Shown: piece after piece, positions 16,745 through 24,795 of the stretch
Numbering within the stretch: position 1 is the stretch's first letter
Layout of the letters: each line of letters opens with the position of its first letter
NCBI GenBank assembly: GCA_041484525.1
Contig: JBGPHT010000005.1
Location: 1 to 64,000, forward strand
Source: JBGPHT01 sp041484525
Lineage (GTDB): Bacteria; Acidobacteriota; Terriglobia; Bryobacterales; Bryobacteraceae
DNA: 64,000 nucleotides
Direction: 5' to 3'
Position numbers and translations under genes: made by a program
The notes under the pieces: model-generated
Told to the model about the DNA's origin: nothing
The model's database searches: none
The model's input: the letters and a program-made list of their open reading frames with translations, nothing else

Positions 16745-17725
16745 ATGAGATCTCTGCCCGCCGCCGCGGTGGTGTTCGCCCTCGCCGCGGGGATGGTTCA
16801 CGCGGACGACAAAAAGAAGAAGGACGACCCCAGCCAGATCGGCAACCGGAACGTCGCCAACTGCGTGAACTTCTTCTCGATCCAGAAGGAGATTGCGCTC
16901 GGCAAGCAGTTGGCCGAAGAAGTGGCGCGGCAGTCGAAACTCGAGGATGACCCCATCATCACCGAATACGTGAACCGCATCGGGCAGAATCTCGTCCGCA
17001 ACTCCGACGCCAAGGTGCCGTTTACGTTTCAAGTGGTGCAGGACGATTCGCTGAATGCGTTCGCCCTACCCGGCGGCTTCATTTTCGTCAACACGGGCCT
17101 GCTGAAGATTGCCGACGAGGAGGACGAATTCGCCGGCGCCGTGGCGCACGAAATCGCGCACGTGGCGGCGCGCCACATGACGTGCCAGGCCACCAAGTCC
17201 CAGATCGCGAGTATCGCGACACTGCCGCTGAGCGTGCTGCTGGGCGGTTGGGCAGGCTATGGAGCCCGGCAGGCGGCCGGTGTTTTGGTCCCGATGACGT
17301 TTCTCCAGTTCGGCCGCCGCGACGAGAGCGAGGCCGATTACCTGGGCGTGCAATACATGTACGCTGCCGGCTACGACCCCACCGGCGCCATCAGCATCTT
17401 CGAGAAGATGGACGCGCTGGTGAAGAAGAAGCCCGGCGTAATGGCCAAGGTCTTCTCCACTCATCCGATGGATGCCGACCGCATTCAGAAAACGCAGAAG
17501 GAAATCGACCGCATCCTTCCCGAGAAGCCCCAGTACATCGTCAACTCGTCCGAGTACACTTCCGTCCGCGAGCGCCTGATCGCCCTCGAGGGCCGCAAGA
17601 AGAGTCAGGACAAGGACGGCCGCCCCGTGCTGAAAGTGAAGCCCGGTTCCGGCACGTCGCCCGTCGAACAGAAGGACGACAAAGACGACCGTCCGACGAT
17701 CAAGCGCCGTGACCTGATTGAATAG
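16745..17725 (+). CDS. Secreted M48-family zinc metalloprotease
   Basis: This is a 326-residue exported protease. A signal peptide (about 1-20, ending near VHADD) is followed by a Lys/Asp-rich linker. The catalytic domain carries the zinc motif HEIAH at 135-139, with the third ligand in the ESEADYLGVQYM segment. The layout resembles the periplasmic M48 proteases of the BepA/LoiP type, which help clear misassembled outer-membrane proteins, but without the TPR tail of BepA. The tail after about residue 270 is charged and low-complexity. Envelope quality control is inferred from the family. Its last 26 bases overlap the 3-prime end of the opposing gene. Confidence 0.9.
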   Translation: MRSLPAAAVVFALAAGMVHADDKKKKDDPSQIGNRNVANCVNFFSIQKEIALGKQLAEEVARQSKLEDDPIITEYVNRIGQNLVRNSDAKVPFTFQVVQDDSLNAFALPGGFIFVNTGLLKIADEEDEFAGAVAHEIAHVAARHMTCQATKSQIASIATLPLSVLLGGWAGYGARQAAGVLVPMTFLQFGRRDESEADYLGVQYMYAAGYDPTGAISIFEKMDALVKKKPGVMAKVFSTHPMDADRIQKTQKEIDRILPEKPQYIVNSSEYTSVRERLIALEGRKKSQDKDGRPVLKVKPGSGTSPVEQKDDKDDRPTIKRRDLIE

Positions 17726-19541
17726 TGGGTGCGACGGCTGGCTGACCTACCTCGGCCGCGCTGGCAGCTTCCTTAGGAGCCACCTTCGCGCGTCGTTGGA
17801 GCGCATCGGCCAGACCAAGCCTTTCGGCGAGGATTTCCAAAATGCCGACTCCCACGAATCCCCCGGCAATGCCCTCCAGGAACGCCCCGGAACCGGTGTG
17901 GATCAGGCTGTTCGTAATCGCCAGATGATGATCCGGGTCGAACGGGTGGAGCGCATATTCCGCCATCAGCAGCGCCACCACGCCGAAGACTGCACAGAAA
18001 GCGGCATTTCCCGCCAGGCCCGGGTTCCAACTGTCTCCGATTTTCTTGGGGAGGATACCCCAGGATTCGCCTGCATAGTAGAAGAACCGTGCCAGCCCTC
18101 CGATCACGCCTCCGCCCAATGCGACAAGCACCAATACCCAAAGCGCGGTAACCACCAGCACCTGGGTCGTGAAAACGTCCACACCGCGAGTGGAGACGCT
18201 GATCTTCGGCCGCTGTCCGGGTTTTTGCCCCACGAACATGGTATTGGCCTCGGTCCCGCCGCTTTCGACGACGACCGATTCCGGATCGAACCTGCCTTCG
18301 TCGGAGTGGAACGTCACGGTGCGCCGGAACTCGGTCGCCGCCTCCTGATCGCGATCCTTCTTGAGAAACAATGCGGTCACCGGGATGCGCACATTCCGGT
18401 TCACCTCACTCGGCACAATCACGTTCAGCCGGCCCACCGAACTCAGGAATCCCACCCGCTTTTCGGCGGCGCGCAGCGGGTTGCCCTCGGCAGTAGCCAA
18501 CACCTGGAGTTCTTCCGACGAGGGTTGCTGGCTCACCGATAGAAGCACAAAGCTCCAGGGAGCTTGCGGGGACAGGACGAGATGGTCGGGATCCAAACGA
18601 ATTCCTGCGGTTGTGTCGGAAGGACGCACCGAGACGGTCCAGGTCCCGCTAAGGCGCTGCAATGGAATGTTGTCCTGGTCCGCAACCTCCAATCGCAACG
18701 GCACGCTCCGAGCCCCTACGGGGATGCTCGTGGGGGTATCTTCAAAGGCGAGAGAAGCCGGCCGCGGATCCTCGAATGCCAAAGTCGTCTGCACAAGTTT
18801 TCCCGACGGCAGCACACGCGCCGAAATGACTACGCTTCCAGGTTGAGTGGTCCGAGCCTGCACTTCCTGGCTCGACTGTTCGCCCGCCGGGATGATGACG
18901 ATCAAGGACCCGTTGGCGAGCCGCGTGTTCCGGCCTGAGAAGAGCAAAACGCCCGGCGGATTGGTATCGATGCGCACCCGCGTCTCCGACGTGCTCACCT
19001 GGTCGAGAACCACAACGAATGGCGACAAGCTCTTTCCATTTGCAGGAACAGGACCCGCACCGGTGACCACGATGGTGGCATTCGGACTATCCGCCGCCCA
19101 CACCTGTGGCACAAGGAATCCGGTCGATCTCTTCACGGCCGCGACTATGACCACGACAGTCGCCGGCTCAAGACCCTTCGAGATCACTCGAATCAGCACT
19201 CGCCCGGGTTTTAGTCCCGTGAACTGGACCGGCACGTCCCGTTGTCCGGGCATGGCTTCGATACCGCGCCGCACATCGACGATCCCAGCCGGCTCTGGCT
19301 GCAATTCGATCGTACGCCTCGCATCATTGGAAGTGGGTCCATAGTTCCGGTCCAGGAAAGACACGGTCAGCGTGCTTTGGGAGCCGGCAGGAATAGTGGT
19401 TCGAGCCGTCTTTGCCTGAAGCCGCATCGGCTGCGGAGCGTAGGCTTGGCCGAATCCAGGAGCAATTGCGCAAAGGCCAACGACCAGGACTGGAACCCCA
19501 AACAAGAACAGAAACGGCCTAACGTGGTTTTGACGCTGCAT
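17700..19541 (-). CDS. Exported Ig-like repeat protein with C-terminal membrane segments
   Basis: I do not recognise a named family for this 613-residue protein. A signal peptide spans about 1-33. Then comes a long beta-rich region (about 40-460) of Ig-like repeats with phrases such as IPAGSQSTLTV and IPVGARSVPLRLEV. Three or so hydrophobic segments follow at about 465-575 and a short charged, Ala-rich tail closes the protein. The ATG at 19541 has GGGAGGAG five bases upstream; a GTG five codons earlier lies in that site and is less likely. The large extracytoplasmic domain with C-terminal membrane anchors suggests an envelope scaffold or channel-associated role, but no function is shown. It is divergent from blaI. 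Confidence 0.6.
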   Translation of the reverse strand: MQRQNHVRPFLFLFGVPVLVVGLCAIAPGFGQAYAPQPMRLQAKTARTTIPAGSQSTLTVSFLDRNYGPTSNDARRTIELQPEPAGIVDVRRGIEAMPGQRDVPVQFTGLKPGRVLIRVISKGLEPATVVVIVAAVKRSTGFLVPQVWAADSPNATIVVTGAGPVPANGKSLSPFVVVLDQVSTSETRVRIDTNPPGVLLFSGRNTRLANGSLIVIIPAGEQSSQEVQARTTQPGSVVISARVLPSGKLVQTTLAFEDPRPASLAFEDTPTSIPVGARSVPLRLEVADQDNIPLQRLSGTWTVSVRPSDTTAGIRLDPDHLVLSPQAPWSFVLLSVSQQPSSEELQVLATAEGNPLRAAEKRVGFLSSVGRLNVIVPSEVNRNVRIPVTALFLKKDRDQEAATEFRRTVTFHSDEGRFDPESVVVESGGTEANTMFVGQKPGQRPKISVSTRGVDVFTTQVLVVTALWVLVLVALGGGVIGGLARFFYYAGESWGILPKKIGDSWNPGLAGNAAFCAVFGVVALLMAEYALHPFDPDHHLAITNSLIHTGSGAFLEGIAGGFVGVGILEILAERLGLADALQRRAKVAPKEAASAAEVGQPAVAPTIQSGHGA

Positions 19542-19661
19542 GAGAACTCCTCCCACCCTTCCGCTTACGGAGGGCGGATCAAACTTGTCCTCAAAAGGAG
19601 AGTGAGCTTAACGCATCCAACGTTTCAAAGAAGTCTGCTTGCAAGTGGCAAAACTTCCCAC

Positions 19662-19698
19662 TTGACACACGAAGATCTTCGTAGTAACTTCTTCGTAG
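19662..19698 (+). promoter_or_regulatory. blaI promoter with overlapping palindromic operator
   Basis: A consensus -35 box TTGACA (19662-19667) is followed after 17 bases by TAACTT (19685-19690). The spacer holds a perfect 14-bp palindrome ACGAAGATCTTCGT (19669-19682), and the 8-mer CTTCGTAG occurs twice, at 19677-19684 and 19691-19698. BlaI/MecI dimers bind such dyads and repress their own operons, so a bound repressor here would block RNA polymerase directly. The ATG at 19699 follows at once, so the leader is very short or absent. Confidence 0.6.
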
Positions 19699-20094
19699 AT
19701 GCCGTCGAAACCAAAAGCGATCCAGCTACCGACTGACGCCGAGCTCGAAATCCTGACCGTCCTCTGGAGCCGCGGCCCCTCCACCGTCCGCGACGTCCAC
19801 GAGACCATCGCTGCCCGGAAACCCACCCAATATACCACCGTCTTGAAGTTCATGCAGATCATGGCAGGGAAGGGACTGGTGAAGCGTGACGCCAAGGAGC
19901 GAGCGCACGTTTACGAGGCTGCCCGCCCGCGCGAGTGGACGCAGCAGCAGCTTGCCGGCGACCTCCTGCAGCGCGCTTTCAGCGGCTCCGCCAAGAGCCT
20001 CGTGCTGGGCGCGCTCTCCGCCCGCAAGACGTCGCGCGACGATCTGGCCGAAATCCGAAAAGCCATTGACGAGTACGAAAAGGGGACGCGATGA
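19699..20094 (+). CDS. BlaI/MecI/CopY family transcriptional repressor
   Basis: This is a 131-residue winged-helix repressor of standard family length. The DNA-binding domain (about 8-80) has the family phrases LPTDAELEILTVLWSRGPSTVRDV and YTTVLKFMQIMAGKGLVKRD. The C-terminal part is the helical dimerisation region. In the classic system a membrane M56 metalloprotease (BlaR1/MecR1) triggers cleavage of the repressor. Here the next gene overlaps by four bases (ATGA) and encodes exactly such an M56 protein, so the two form a sensor-repressor pair. No beta-lactamase gene is nearby, so the regulated function is unknown. The palindrome in its own promoter suggests autoregulation. Confidence 0.92.
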   Translation: MPSKPKAIQLPTDAELEILTVLWSRGPSTVRDVHETIAARKPTQYTTVLKFMQIMAGKGLVKRDAKERAHVYEAARPREWTQQQLAGDLLQRAFSGSAKSLVLGALSARKTSRDDLAEIRKAIDEYEKGTR

Positions 20095-21932
20095 ATATCC
20101 TGCTGCACTGGATCGATACGCCGTACGCCAAAGCGCTCGGCTGGACGCTCTTTCATTTCCTGTGGGAAGGCGCTGTAGTGGCGCTGTTTCTCGCCGTGGT
20201 GTTGCTCTGCTGCCGCCGCGGGCCGGCGCGCGTGCGCTATGCGCTGGCGTGCACCGCGCTCTTCGCCATGCCCCTGATATTTGCCGCGACCTTCGCCCTC
20301 GCACTGCCGGCGCCCGCCAGCATCGTCGTCGTGCGCGGCGTCGGGCTTTCCAATCTGCCGCCCGGTGCCGTTGCGCCCACGCCCGAGCCCCTCGCCCCCG
20401 AGAGCCTCCGCGACCGCCTGCGCTGGGCTGTCCCGTTTTGGATGGCCGGTGTACTGCTCTGGTACGCGCATTGCCTCGCCGGCTGGATGGGCGTGCGCCG
20501 CCTCGAACGGCGCGGTGTGTGCGCCCCTTCGGCAGAATGGCAGGAGCGGCTCCGTCAACTGACCGCGCGATTGCGCGTGACCCGGCCCGTCGTGCTCCTC
20601 GAATCCGCGTTGGCCGAAGTCCCGCTGGTGGTGGGCTTCGCGCGTCCTGTGATCCTCATGCCCGTCGGCCTCCTCGCAGGACTACGCACCGATCAGGTGG
20701 AGGCGATCCTCATCCACGAGTTGGCCCACATCCGCCGCGCGGATTACATCGTGAATCTCCTGCAAACCGCCGTCGAGGGTCTGCTTTTCTATCACCCCGC
20801 CCTCTGGTGGATTTCCGGTCAGGTGCGGGCGGAGCGCGAAAACTGTTGCGACGACGTCGTGCTCGAGCTTCACGGCGATGCTCGCGGCTATGCCGAAACC
20901 CTGGCCCACCTCGAAGAGATTCGTGTGAGTGCCGCACTGGCCGCGACCGATGGCGGCTTGCTGCGGAGAATTCGCCGCCTCCTGCGACAGCCGGAAGGCC
21001 CACGTCCTGCCGCCGCGCCCATGGTCTCCGCCGCGCTCCTGCTGATCTCGTGCATCGCCCTTTCGGCATGGCAGCCGAAGCCCGCTCCGGCGCCTGCTCC
21101 GCCACCCGCGCCCGCTCCCCGTCCCATCCAGGAGCAGGCCGCTCGCCCAGAGGCTGCCAGCCCGCAAGTATCGTCGCCCTACGATCGATGGTTGGAGCAG
21201 GATGTCGCCTACATCATCACCGCTCAGGAGCGGGCCACGTTCCAGTCGCTTACCAATAACAGGGCGCGGGAAGCCTTCATCATCGATTTCTGGGAGCGCC
21301 GCGATCCCACCCCCGGCACGCCAGTCAATGAAGCCAAGGAGGAACTTTACCGCCGCATCGCCTACTCCAACGAACGCTTTCCCGAGGCCGGCCGTGCCGG
21401 CTGGAGAAGCGATCGCGGCCGCCTCTACATCACCTACGGTCCCCCCGACGAGATCGAGAAGCATCCCGCGGCGCCTGCAGGTTCGGTGTCCGAGGCGTGG
21501 CTCTACCGGCACCTGGAAGGAATCGGCGACCAGATCACGATCGAGTTCGTCGACACTGGCAGCGGAGAAGTCCGGTTGCGGGCCGGTGCCGTCCACATCA
21601 AGCCCCCCGATGGCTCATTGCCCCGGCAGGTGACGGTGGAGGTGCGCGACATTTTTCCAAATTTGCTTTTCGCCGAAGACCGGCGGCCGTCTATCGGCAG
21701 AGCCGCCCTCATCACCATTCCCCTGGAAACACTACCGGCGAAAATCTCCGCCCGCATCACCACCGAAACCGGCCGCGTAGTGAGCGTGTTCGAAGAGACC
21801 GTTGTGGACCGGCCCTACTATCAGAAGCTGGTCCCGCTCGCTTCGGGCGTGTACAAACTGCAGGTGGGCGCCTGGCCGGCTGGGTCGCAGCCCCCTAGCC
21901 CGCTCTCCGCCATAATCTTCGAGGTGAAGTAA
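20091..21932 (+). CDS. M56 (BlaR1-type) membrane metalloprotease fused to GWxTD domain
   Basis: This is a 613-residue sensor protease. Residues 1-130 hold three or four membrane segments, and another lies near 315-325. The cytoplasmic zinc site is HELAH at 209-213, with the downstream ENCCDD motif supplying the third ligand region. Instead of a penicillin-binding sensor domain, the C-terminus (from about 362, after a Pro/Ala-rich linker) is a GWxTD domain: FIIDFWERRDPTP, then GWRSDRGRLYITYGPPDEIE near residue 437. GWxTD domains are known from Bacteroidetes and Acidobacteria secreted proteins of unclear function. The fusion suggests an extracytoplasmic sensing module other than a beta-lactam receptor. 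It overlaps blaI by four bases. Confidence 0.88.
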   Translation: MNILLHWIDTPYAKALGWTLFHFLWEGAVVALFLAVVLLCCRRGPARVRYALACTALFAMPLIFAATFALALPAPASIVVVRGVGLSNLPPGAVAPTPEPLAPESLRDRLRWAVPFWMAGVLLWYAHCLAGWMGVRRLERRGVCAPSAEWQERLRQLTARLRVTRPVVLLESALAEVPLVVGFARPVILMPVGLLAGLRTDQVEAILIHELAHIRRADYIVNLLQTAVEGLLFYHPALWWISGQVRAERENCCDDVVLELHGDARGYAETLAHLEEIRVSAALAATDGGLLRRIRRLLRQPEGPRPAAAPMVSAALLLISCIALSAWQPKPAPAPAPPPAPAPRPIQEQAARPEAASPQVSSPYDRWLEQDVAYIITAQERATFQSLTNNRAREAFIIDFWERRDPTPGTPVNEAKEELYRRIAYSNERFPEAGRAGWRSDRGRLYITYGPPDEIEKHPAAPAGSVSEAWLYRHLEGIGDQITIEFVDTGSGEVRLRAGAVHIKPPDGSLPRQVTVEVRDIFPNLLFAEDRRPSIGRAALITIPLETLPAKISARITTETGRVVSVFEETVVDRPYYQKLVPLASGVYKLQVGAWPAGSQPPSPLSAIIFEVK

Positions 21933-21949
21933 TCCTGCGATAGCGCTAA

Positions 21950-21955
21950 TATATT
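21950..21955 (+). promoter_or_regulatory. -10-like TATATT, 6 nt before start
   Basis: TATATT ends six bases before the ATG at 21962, with no Shine-Dalgarno sequence between. A leaderless transcript is likely. Confidence 0.5.
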
Positions 21956-21961
21956 AGATCC

Positions 21962-22975
21962 ATGATGCGCGCTATCGCAGTTCCCATAATCTCCGGCCTG
22001 CTCGCCTTGTCCGCGGCGGCCCAGGTCAAAATTACGTCCGGCGCCGAGAAGATCGCTGTCGAGATTCACGGCCAACCGTACACCACCTTCTACATCGCGG
22101 GAAAGGACGTCACCAAGCCTTACCTGCATCCGCTGCGCGCGCCTTCGGGCACCTACGTGACGCGCATGTGGCCGATGGAGAACGTCGCCGAAGAGGCGCC
22201 GATCGCCAAGCCCGATCACCCGCACCAGCGCGGCCTGTGGATCGCGCACGATTCGGTCAACAAGACCGATTTCTGGAACAACGAGGCATCCTACCAGGAG
22301 GGCGGCAGCCGCGGGCACATCGGCAACATCGTGCTGAAGAAGGTGGACGGCGTCAAGAGCGGCAAGGACAAGGGCTCGATCGCGGCCACTTTCGAGTGGA
22401 CTCCGCGCAGTGCCCAAAAACCGCTGCTTACGGAATCCCGCCTGATGACGTTCTACGATGACGCCAAAGCGCGTATCATCGATTTCGACGTCACCTTCAC
22501 CGCCCTGGATGAGAAGGTCACCTTCGGCGACGGCAAGGACGGCTTCTTCGGCGTCCGCATGCGGCCTGTGCTCTACGAGAAGAAACCCGACGGCGTGCCG
22601 AAAGATGTCGAGTACAAGACCACCGGCAAACTCAGCAACGCCGATGGCCTGGTGGGCGAGAAGGAACTGTGGAGCAAGCCCTCCAACTGGTGCGACTATT
22701 CGGGCGACGTCAACGGCGAAAAGGTCGGCATCGCGATTCTCGACAATCCGGAGAATCCGCACCATCCGGTACGCTGGCACGCCCGCGGATACGGCCTCTT
22801 CGCGGCCAATCCGTTCGGCCTCGCGGCGTTCACCAACGACAAATCGCTGGACGGTTCCATCACAATCGAACCCGGACAGAAGCTCCGCTTCCGCTACCGG
22901 ACGATCGTGCACGCGGGCGACGTCAAGGAAGCCGCCATCGCCGCCGCGTGGGAACAGTACGCGAAAATGAAGTAG
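21962..22975 (+). CDS. PmoA-like family protein (DUF6807), exported
   Basis: This is a 337-residue protein with a signal peptide (about 1-20, LLALSAAAQ). It matches the family historically labelled methane oxygenase PmoA and now called DUF6807. Recognisable phrases are YIAGKDVTKPYLHPLRAPSG, DHPHQRGLW, and NPENPHHPVRWHARGYGLFAANPFG. The methane label is a misnomer: the family is common in Planctomycetes, Verrucomicrobia and Acidobacteria, often near sugar-degradation genes, and is thought to have a beta-sandwich fold. The paired histidines (HPHQRG, HHPVRWH) suggest a metal or carbohydrate site. The function is not established. The following gene is convergent and begins at the next base. Confidence 0.85.
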   Translation: MMRAIAVPIISGLLALSAAAQVKITSGAEKIAVEIHGQPYTTFYIAGKDVTKPYLHPLRAPSGTYVTRMWPMENVAEEAPIAKPDHPHQRGLWIAHDSVNKTDFWNNEASYQEGGSRGHIGNIVLKKVDGVKSGKDKGSIAATFEWTPRSAQKPLLTESRLMTFYDDAKARIIDFDVTFTALDEKVTFGDGKDGFFGVRMRPVLYEKKPDGVPKDVEYKTTGKLSNADGLVGEKELWSKPSNWCDYSGDVNGEKVGIAILDNPENPHHPVRWHARGYGLFAANPFGLAAFTNDKSLDGSITIEPGQKLRFRYRTIVHAGDVKEAAIAAAWEQYAKMK

Positions 22976-23404
22976 CTATTCGCGGAGCTTGGGAAAGAAG
23001 GCGCGGTCGAGAACGCGCCGCGTCACTTCTTCCATCGTCAGGTACGTGTCTCCCTCGCGGAAAGAAACCTTATCCCCCGGGAGCAGTCCGACCGCGACCT
23101 TCAGCGGTTCTCCGTCGCGGAGAACTTGAAAGCCGGGCATTTCCGGAGCCAGCGATATTTCCACCTTGGCGCGCGACTGCCACTTGCCGTCGGCCTCTTC
23201 GCGGATGGTGATGCGGGTCTTATGCGGCATCGCGGAGATGACAGCCGATTCCGGGCCGAACGCTGCCGTGTACGCCTTAATGCATTCCGTGAGACTGCGC
23301 GTCAGGTCCTCGAGCGCGCGCGGCAGCCGCTCCAGCGTCTGCATCTCCCGCTTGCGCCGCTCCTGCTCTTCCGTGATCCGCATCTGAAGCCACTGGAATG
23401 ACAT
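22976..23404 (-). CDS. Hypothetical protein with N-terminal coiled coil
   Basis: The 142-residue product matches no family I know. Residues 8-45 form a charged helix rich in Glu and Arg (EEQERRKREMQTLERLP). The C-terminal half is beta-rich, with a GDKVSFREGDTYLTMEEV stretch that resembles a small sandwich domain. No signal peptide is seen. The ATG at 23404 is chosen because TAAGAT ends six bases before it; an ATG seven codons later is the alternative. It lies between the DUF6807 gene and the kinase remnant on the same strand as the kinase, separated by 23 bases, and could be read from the kinase transcript. Confidence 0.6.
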   Translation of the reverse strand: MSFQWLQMRITEEQERRKREMQTLERLPRALEDLTRSLTECIKAYTAAFGPESAVISAMPHKTRITIREEADGKWQSRAKVEISLAPEMPGFQVLRDGEPLKVAVGLLPGDKVSFREGDTYLTMEEVTRRVLDRAFFPKLRE

Positions 23405-23410
23405 AAAAAT

Positions 23411-23416
23411 ATCTTA
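23411..23416 (-). promoter_or_regulatory. -10-like TAAGAT, 6 nt before start
   Basis: On the minus strand TAAGAT ends six bases before the ATG at 23404, the spacing seen at several other genes in this window. Confidence is limited because the start codon itself is not certain. Confidence 0.35.
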
Positions 23417-23427
23417 GCTCTGCTTCG

Positions 23428-24795
23428 CTACGGCGCCCGCCCGCCATCCAGAATCCAGATCTCCTGGCGCGCCCGGTTCACCGTGTACACGATGCTCTTG
23501 CCATCGCTCGTCAGCGACGCGCGCAAGCCGGGATTCAGATTCGAGTACGGCACGAGTCCCGGCAGATCGCGCAGTACGCGGTCTTTTCCGGTGGCCACAT
23601 CGATCGCCAGCAGCGCCGGCGTCACCGCGCGGATCTGGTACAGCGTCTTGCCGTCGCGCGACCACGCTAACGGGCCGTAGTCGCCGGGCAACTGGCGCGT
23701 GGTCTTGCCATCCGGGCTCACCAGAGTGACGTGTCCCTCGGACTCGTGGCAGGCGATCCATTCTCCCGTGGGCGACCATTCCGGCACCGAGGCGCCGGTC
23801 GTCTGGATGAGCGACACCGGCGGTTCCCCGCTGCCGGGCCGGATCTTGCTGAGCGTCCGGACCGAGCCGACGACGCGCTCATAGACCAGCCACACGCCAT
23901 CGGGAGACCAGGCTGGGGCGAACTCCGCCTGGTCGTTGACCGGCGTGGCGCGCACCGGTGAGCCGCCGGCGGCAAACATCGTATACAGCCGCGAGCCGGA
24001 TTGCGTGTTCACCGAAACTACAATGCGGCGGCCATCGGGAGAGAATTCGGGCGACATGAAACCGCGGAGCTGCTCGTTCCCCACAGTGCCGGGAGAGAGC
24101 AGCGGGCGGTCCCAGTTCTCGAGCATGCTGGTGATCCAGACTTCGGGCAAACCGCGGCGGTCGGTGACATATACCAACTGCGGCGCGACGGATGACGCGT
24201 GGGCCATCGACTCGTTTCGCGAACTGCCGAGCACGGTGCGCACCGGGCCATCGTCGAGCGGCACGGCCACCACATCGGAATGCGAGAGCGCCGACTGGTA
24301 GGCGATCCGCAGGCCGTCGGGCGAGACGGTGGGCGCGCCCGCGGGACGGTCCTCGACCAGCACCGGCCAATAGCGGCCGCCGCGCGTGTCCAGCATGTAG
24401 AGGTGGGAGTAGCGCACCGGGCCCGCGTCCGAGAAAGCCGCGTGGCGCGAATCCGGGAACCAGGAAAACTGCGGCGTGAAGGCGAAAGAAACGCCGTCCT
24501 TCCAAAGTTGCGTCGCTGGGCCTTCGGGCCACGGCAGCAGCCACAGGGTCTCGCCGCGCGTATCCAGGTTGATGGCTAGCAGGATCTTGCGGCCGTCGGG
24601 TGAAAACGCAATTTTCGGTACGTTGTAAAACTGCAAGGTGCGAAACGGCGCCGGAGCGTACGGCCGCCGCGGCGCTTCAGGCGGGCTCGCAATCCAGACG
24701 TCGATGCGGCTGTTGTCATCCGTGAACCCGAGAGTGGCGAGCGTGCGCCCATCGGGGGAGATGCTGCCCGCGATGGCGCCGGGCTGCACCATCAC
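23428..24795 (-). CDS. TolB-like beta-propeller, C-terminal part of a frameshifted kinase
   Basis: This frame encodes the C-terminal half of the Ser/Thr kinase listed next. It is a run of TolB/WD40-like propeller blades marked by recurring SPDGR and W.PDG motifs, ending at WILDGGRAP. The open frame continues upstream of its first ATG with the propeller phrase APDSTSLYFRC, which lines up directly with the end of the kinase frame. A one-base change near 24880-24890 therefore separates two parts of one protein of about 880 residues. As an independent gene it would lack a signal peptide and a ribosome-binding site. I regard it as the second half of a disrupted gene, or of an intact gene with a sequencing error. 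Confidence 0.75.
   Translation of the reverse strand: MMVQPGAIAGSISPDGRTLATLGFTDDNSRIDVWIASPPEAPRRPYAPAPFRTLQFYNVPKIAFSPDGRKILLAINLDTRGETLWLLPWPEGPATQLWKDGVSFAFTPQFSWFPDSRHAAFSDAGPVRYSHLYMLDTRGGRYWPVLVEDRPAGAPTVSPDGLRIAYQSALSHSDVVAVPLDDGPVRTVLGSSRNESMAHASSVAPQLVYVTDRRGLPEVWITSMLENWDRPLLSPGTVGNEQLRGFMSPEFSPDGRRIVVSVNTQSGSRLYTMFAAGGSPVRATPVNDQAEFAPAWSPDGVWLVYERVVGSVRTLSKIRPGSGEPPVSLIQTTGASVPEWSPTGEWIACHESEGHVTLVSPDGKTTRQLPGDYGPLAWSRDGKTLYQIRAVTPALLAIDVATGKDRVLRDLPGLVPYSNLNPGLRASLTSDGKSIVYTVNRARQEIWILDGGRAP

Noticed and set aside
21962..22975. Methane monooxygenase subunit, as the PmoA label suggests
   Set aside because: The protein is a soluble exported DUF6807 member with no membrane helices or copper-site motif; the PmoA name for this family is misleading.
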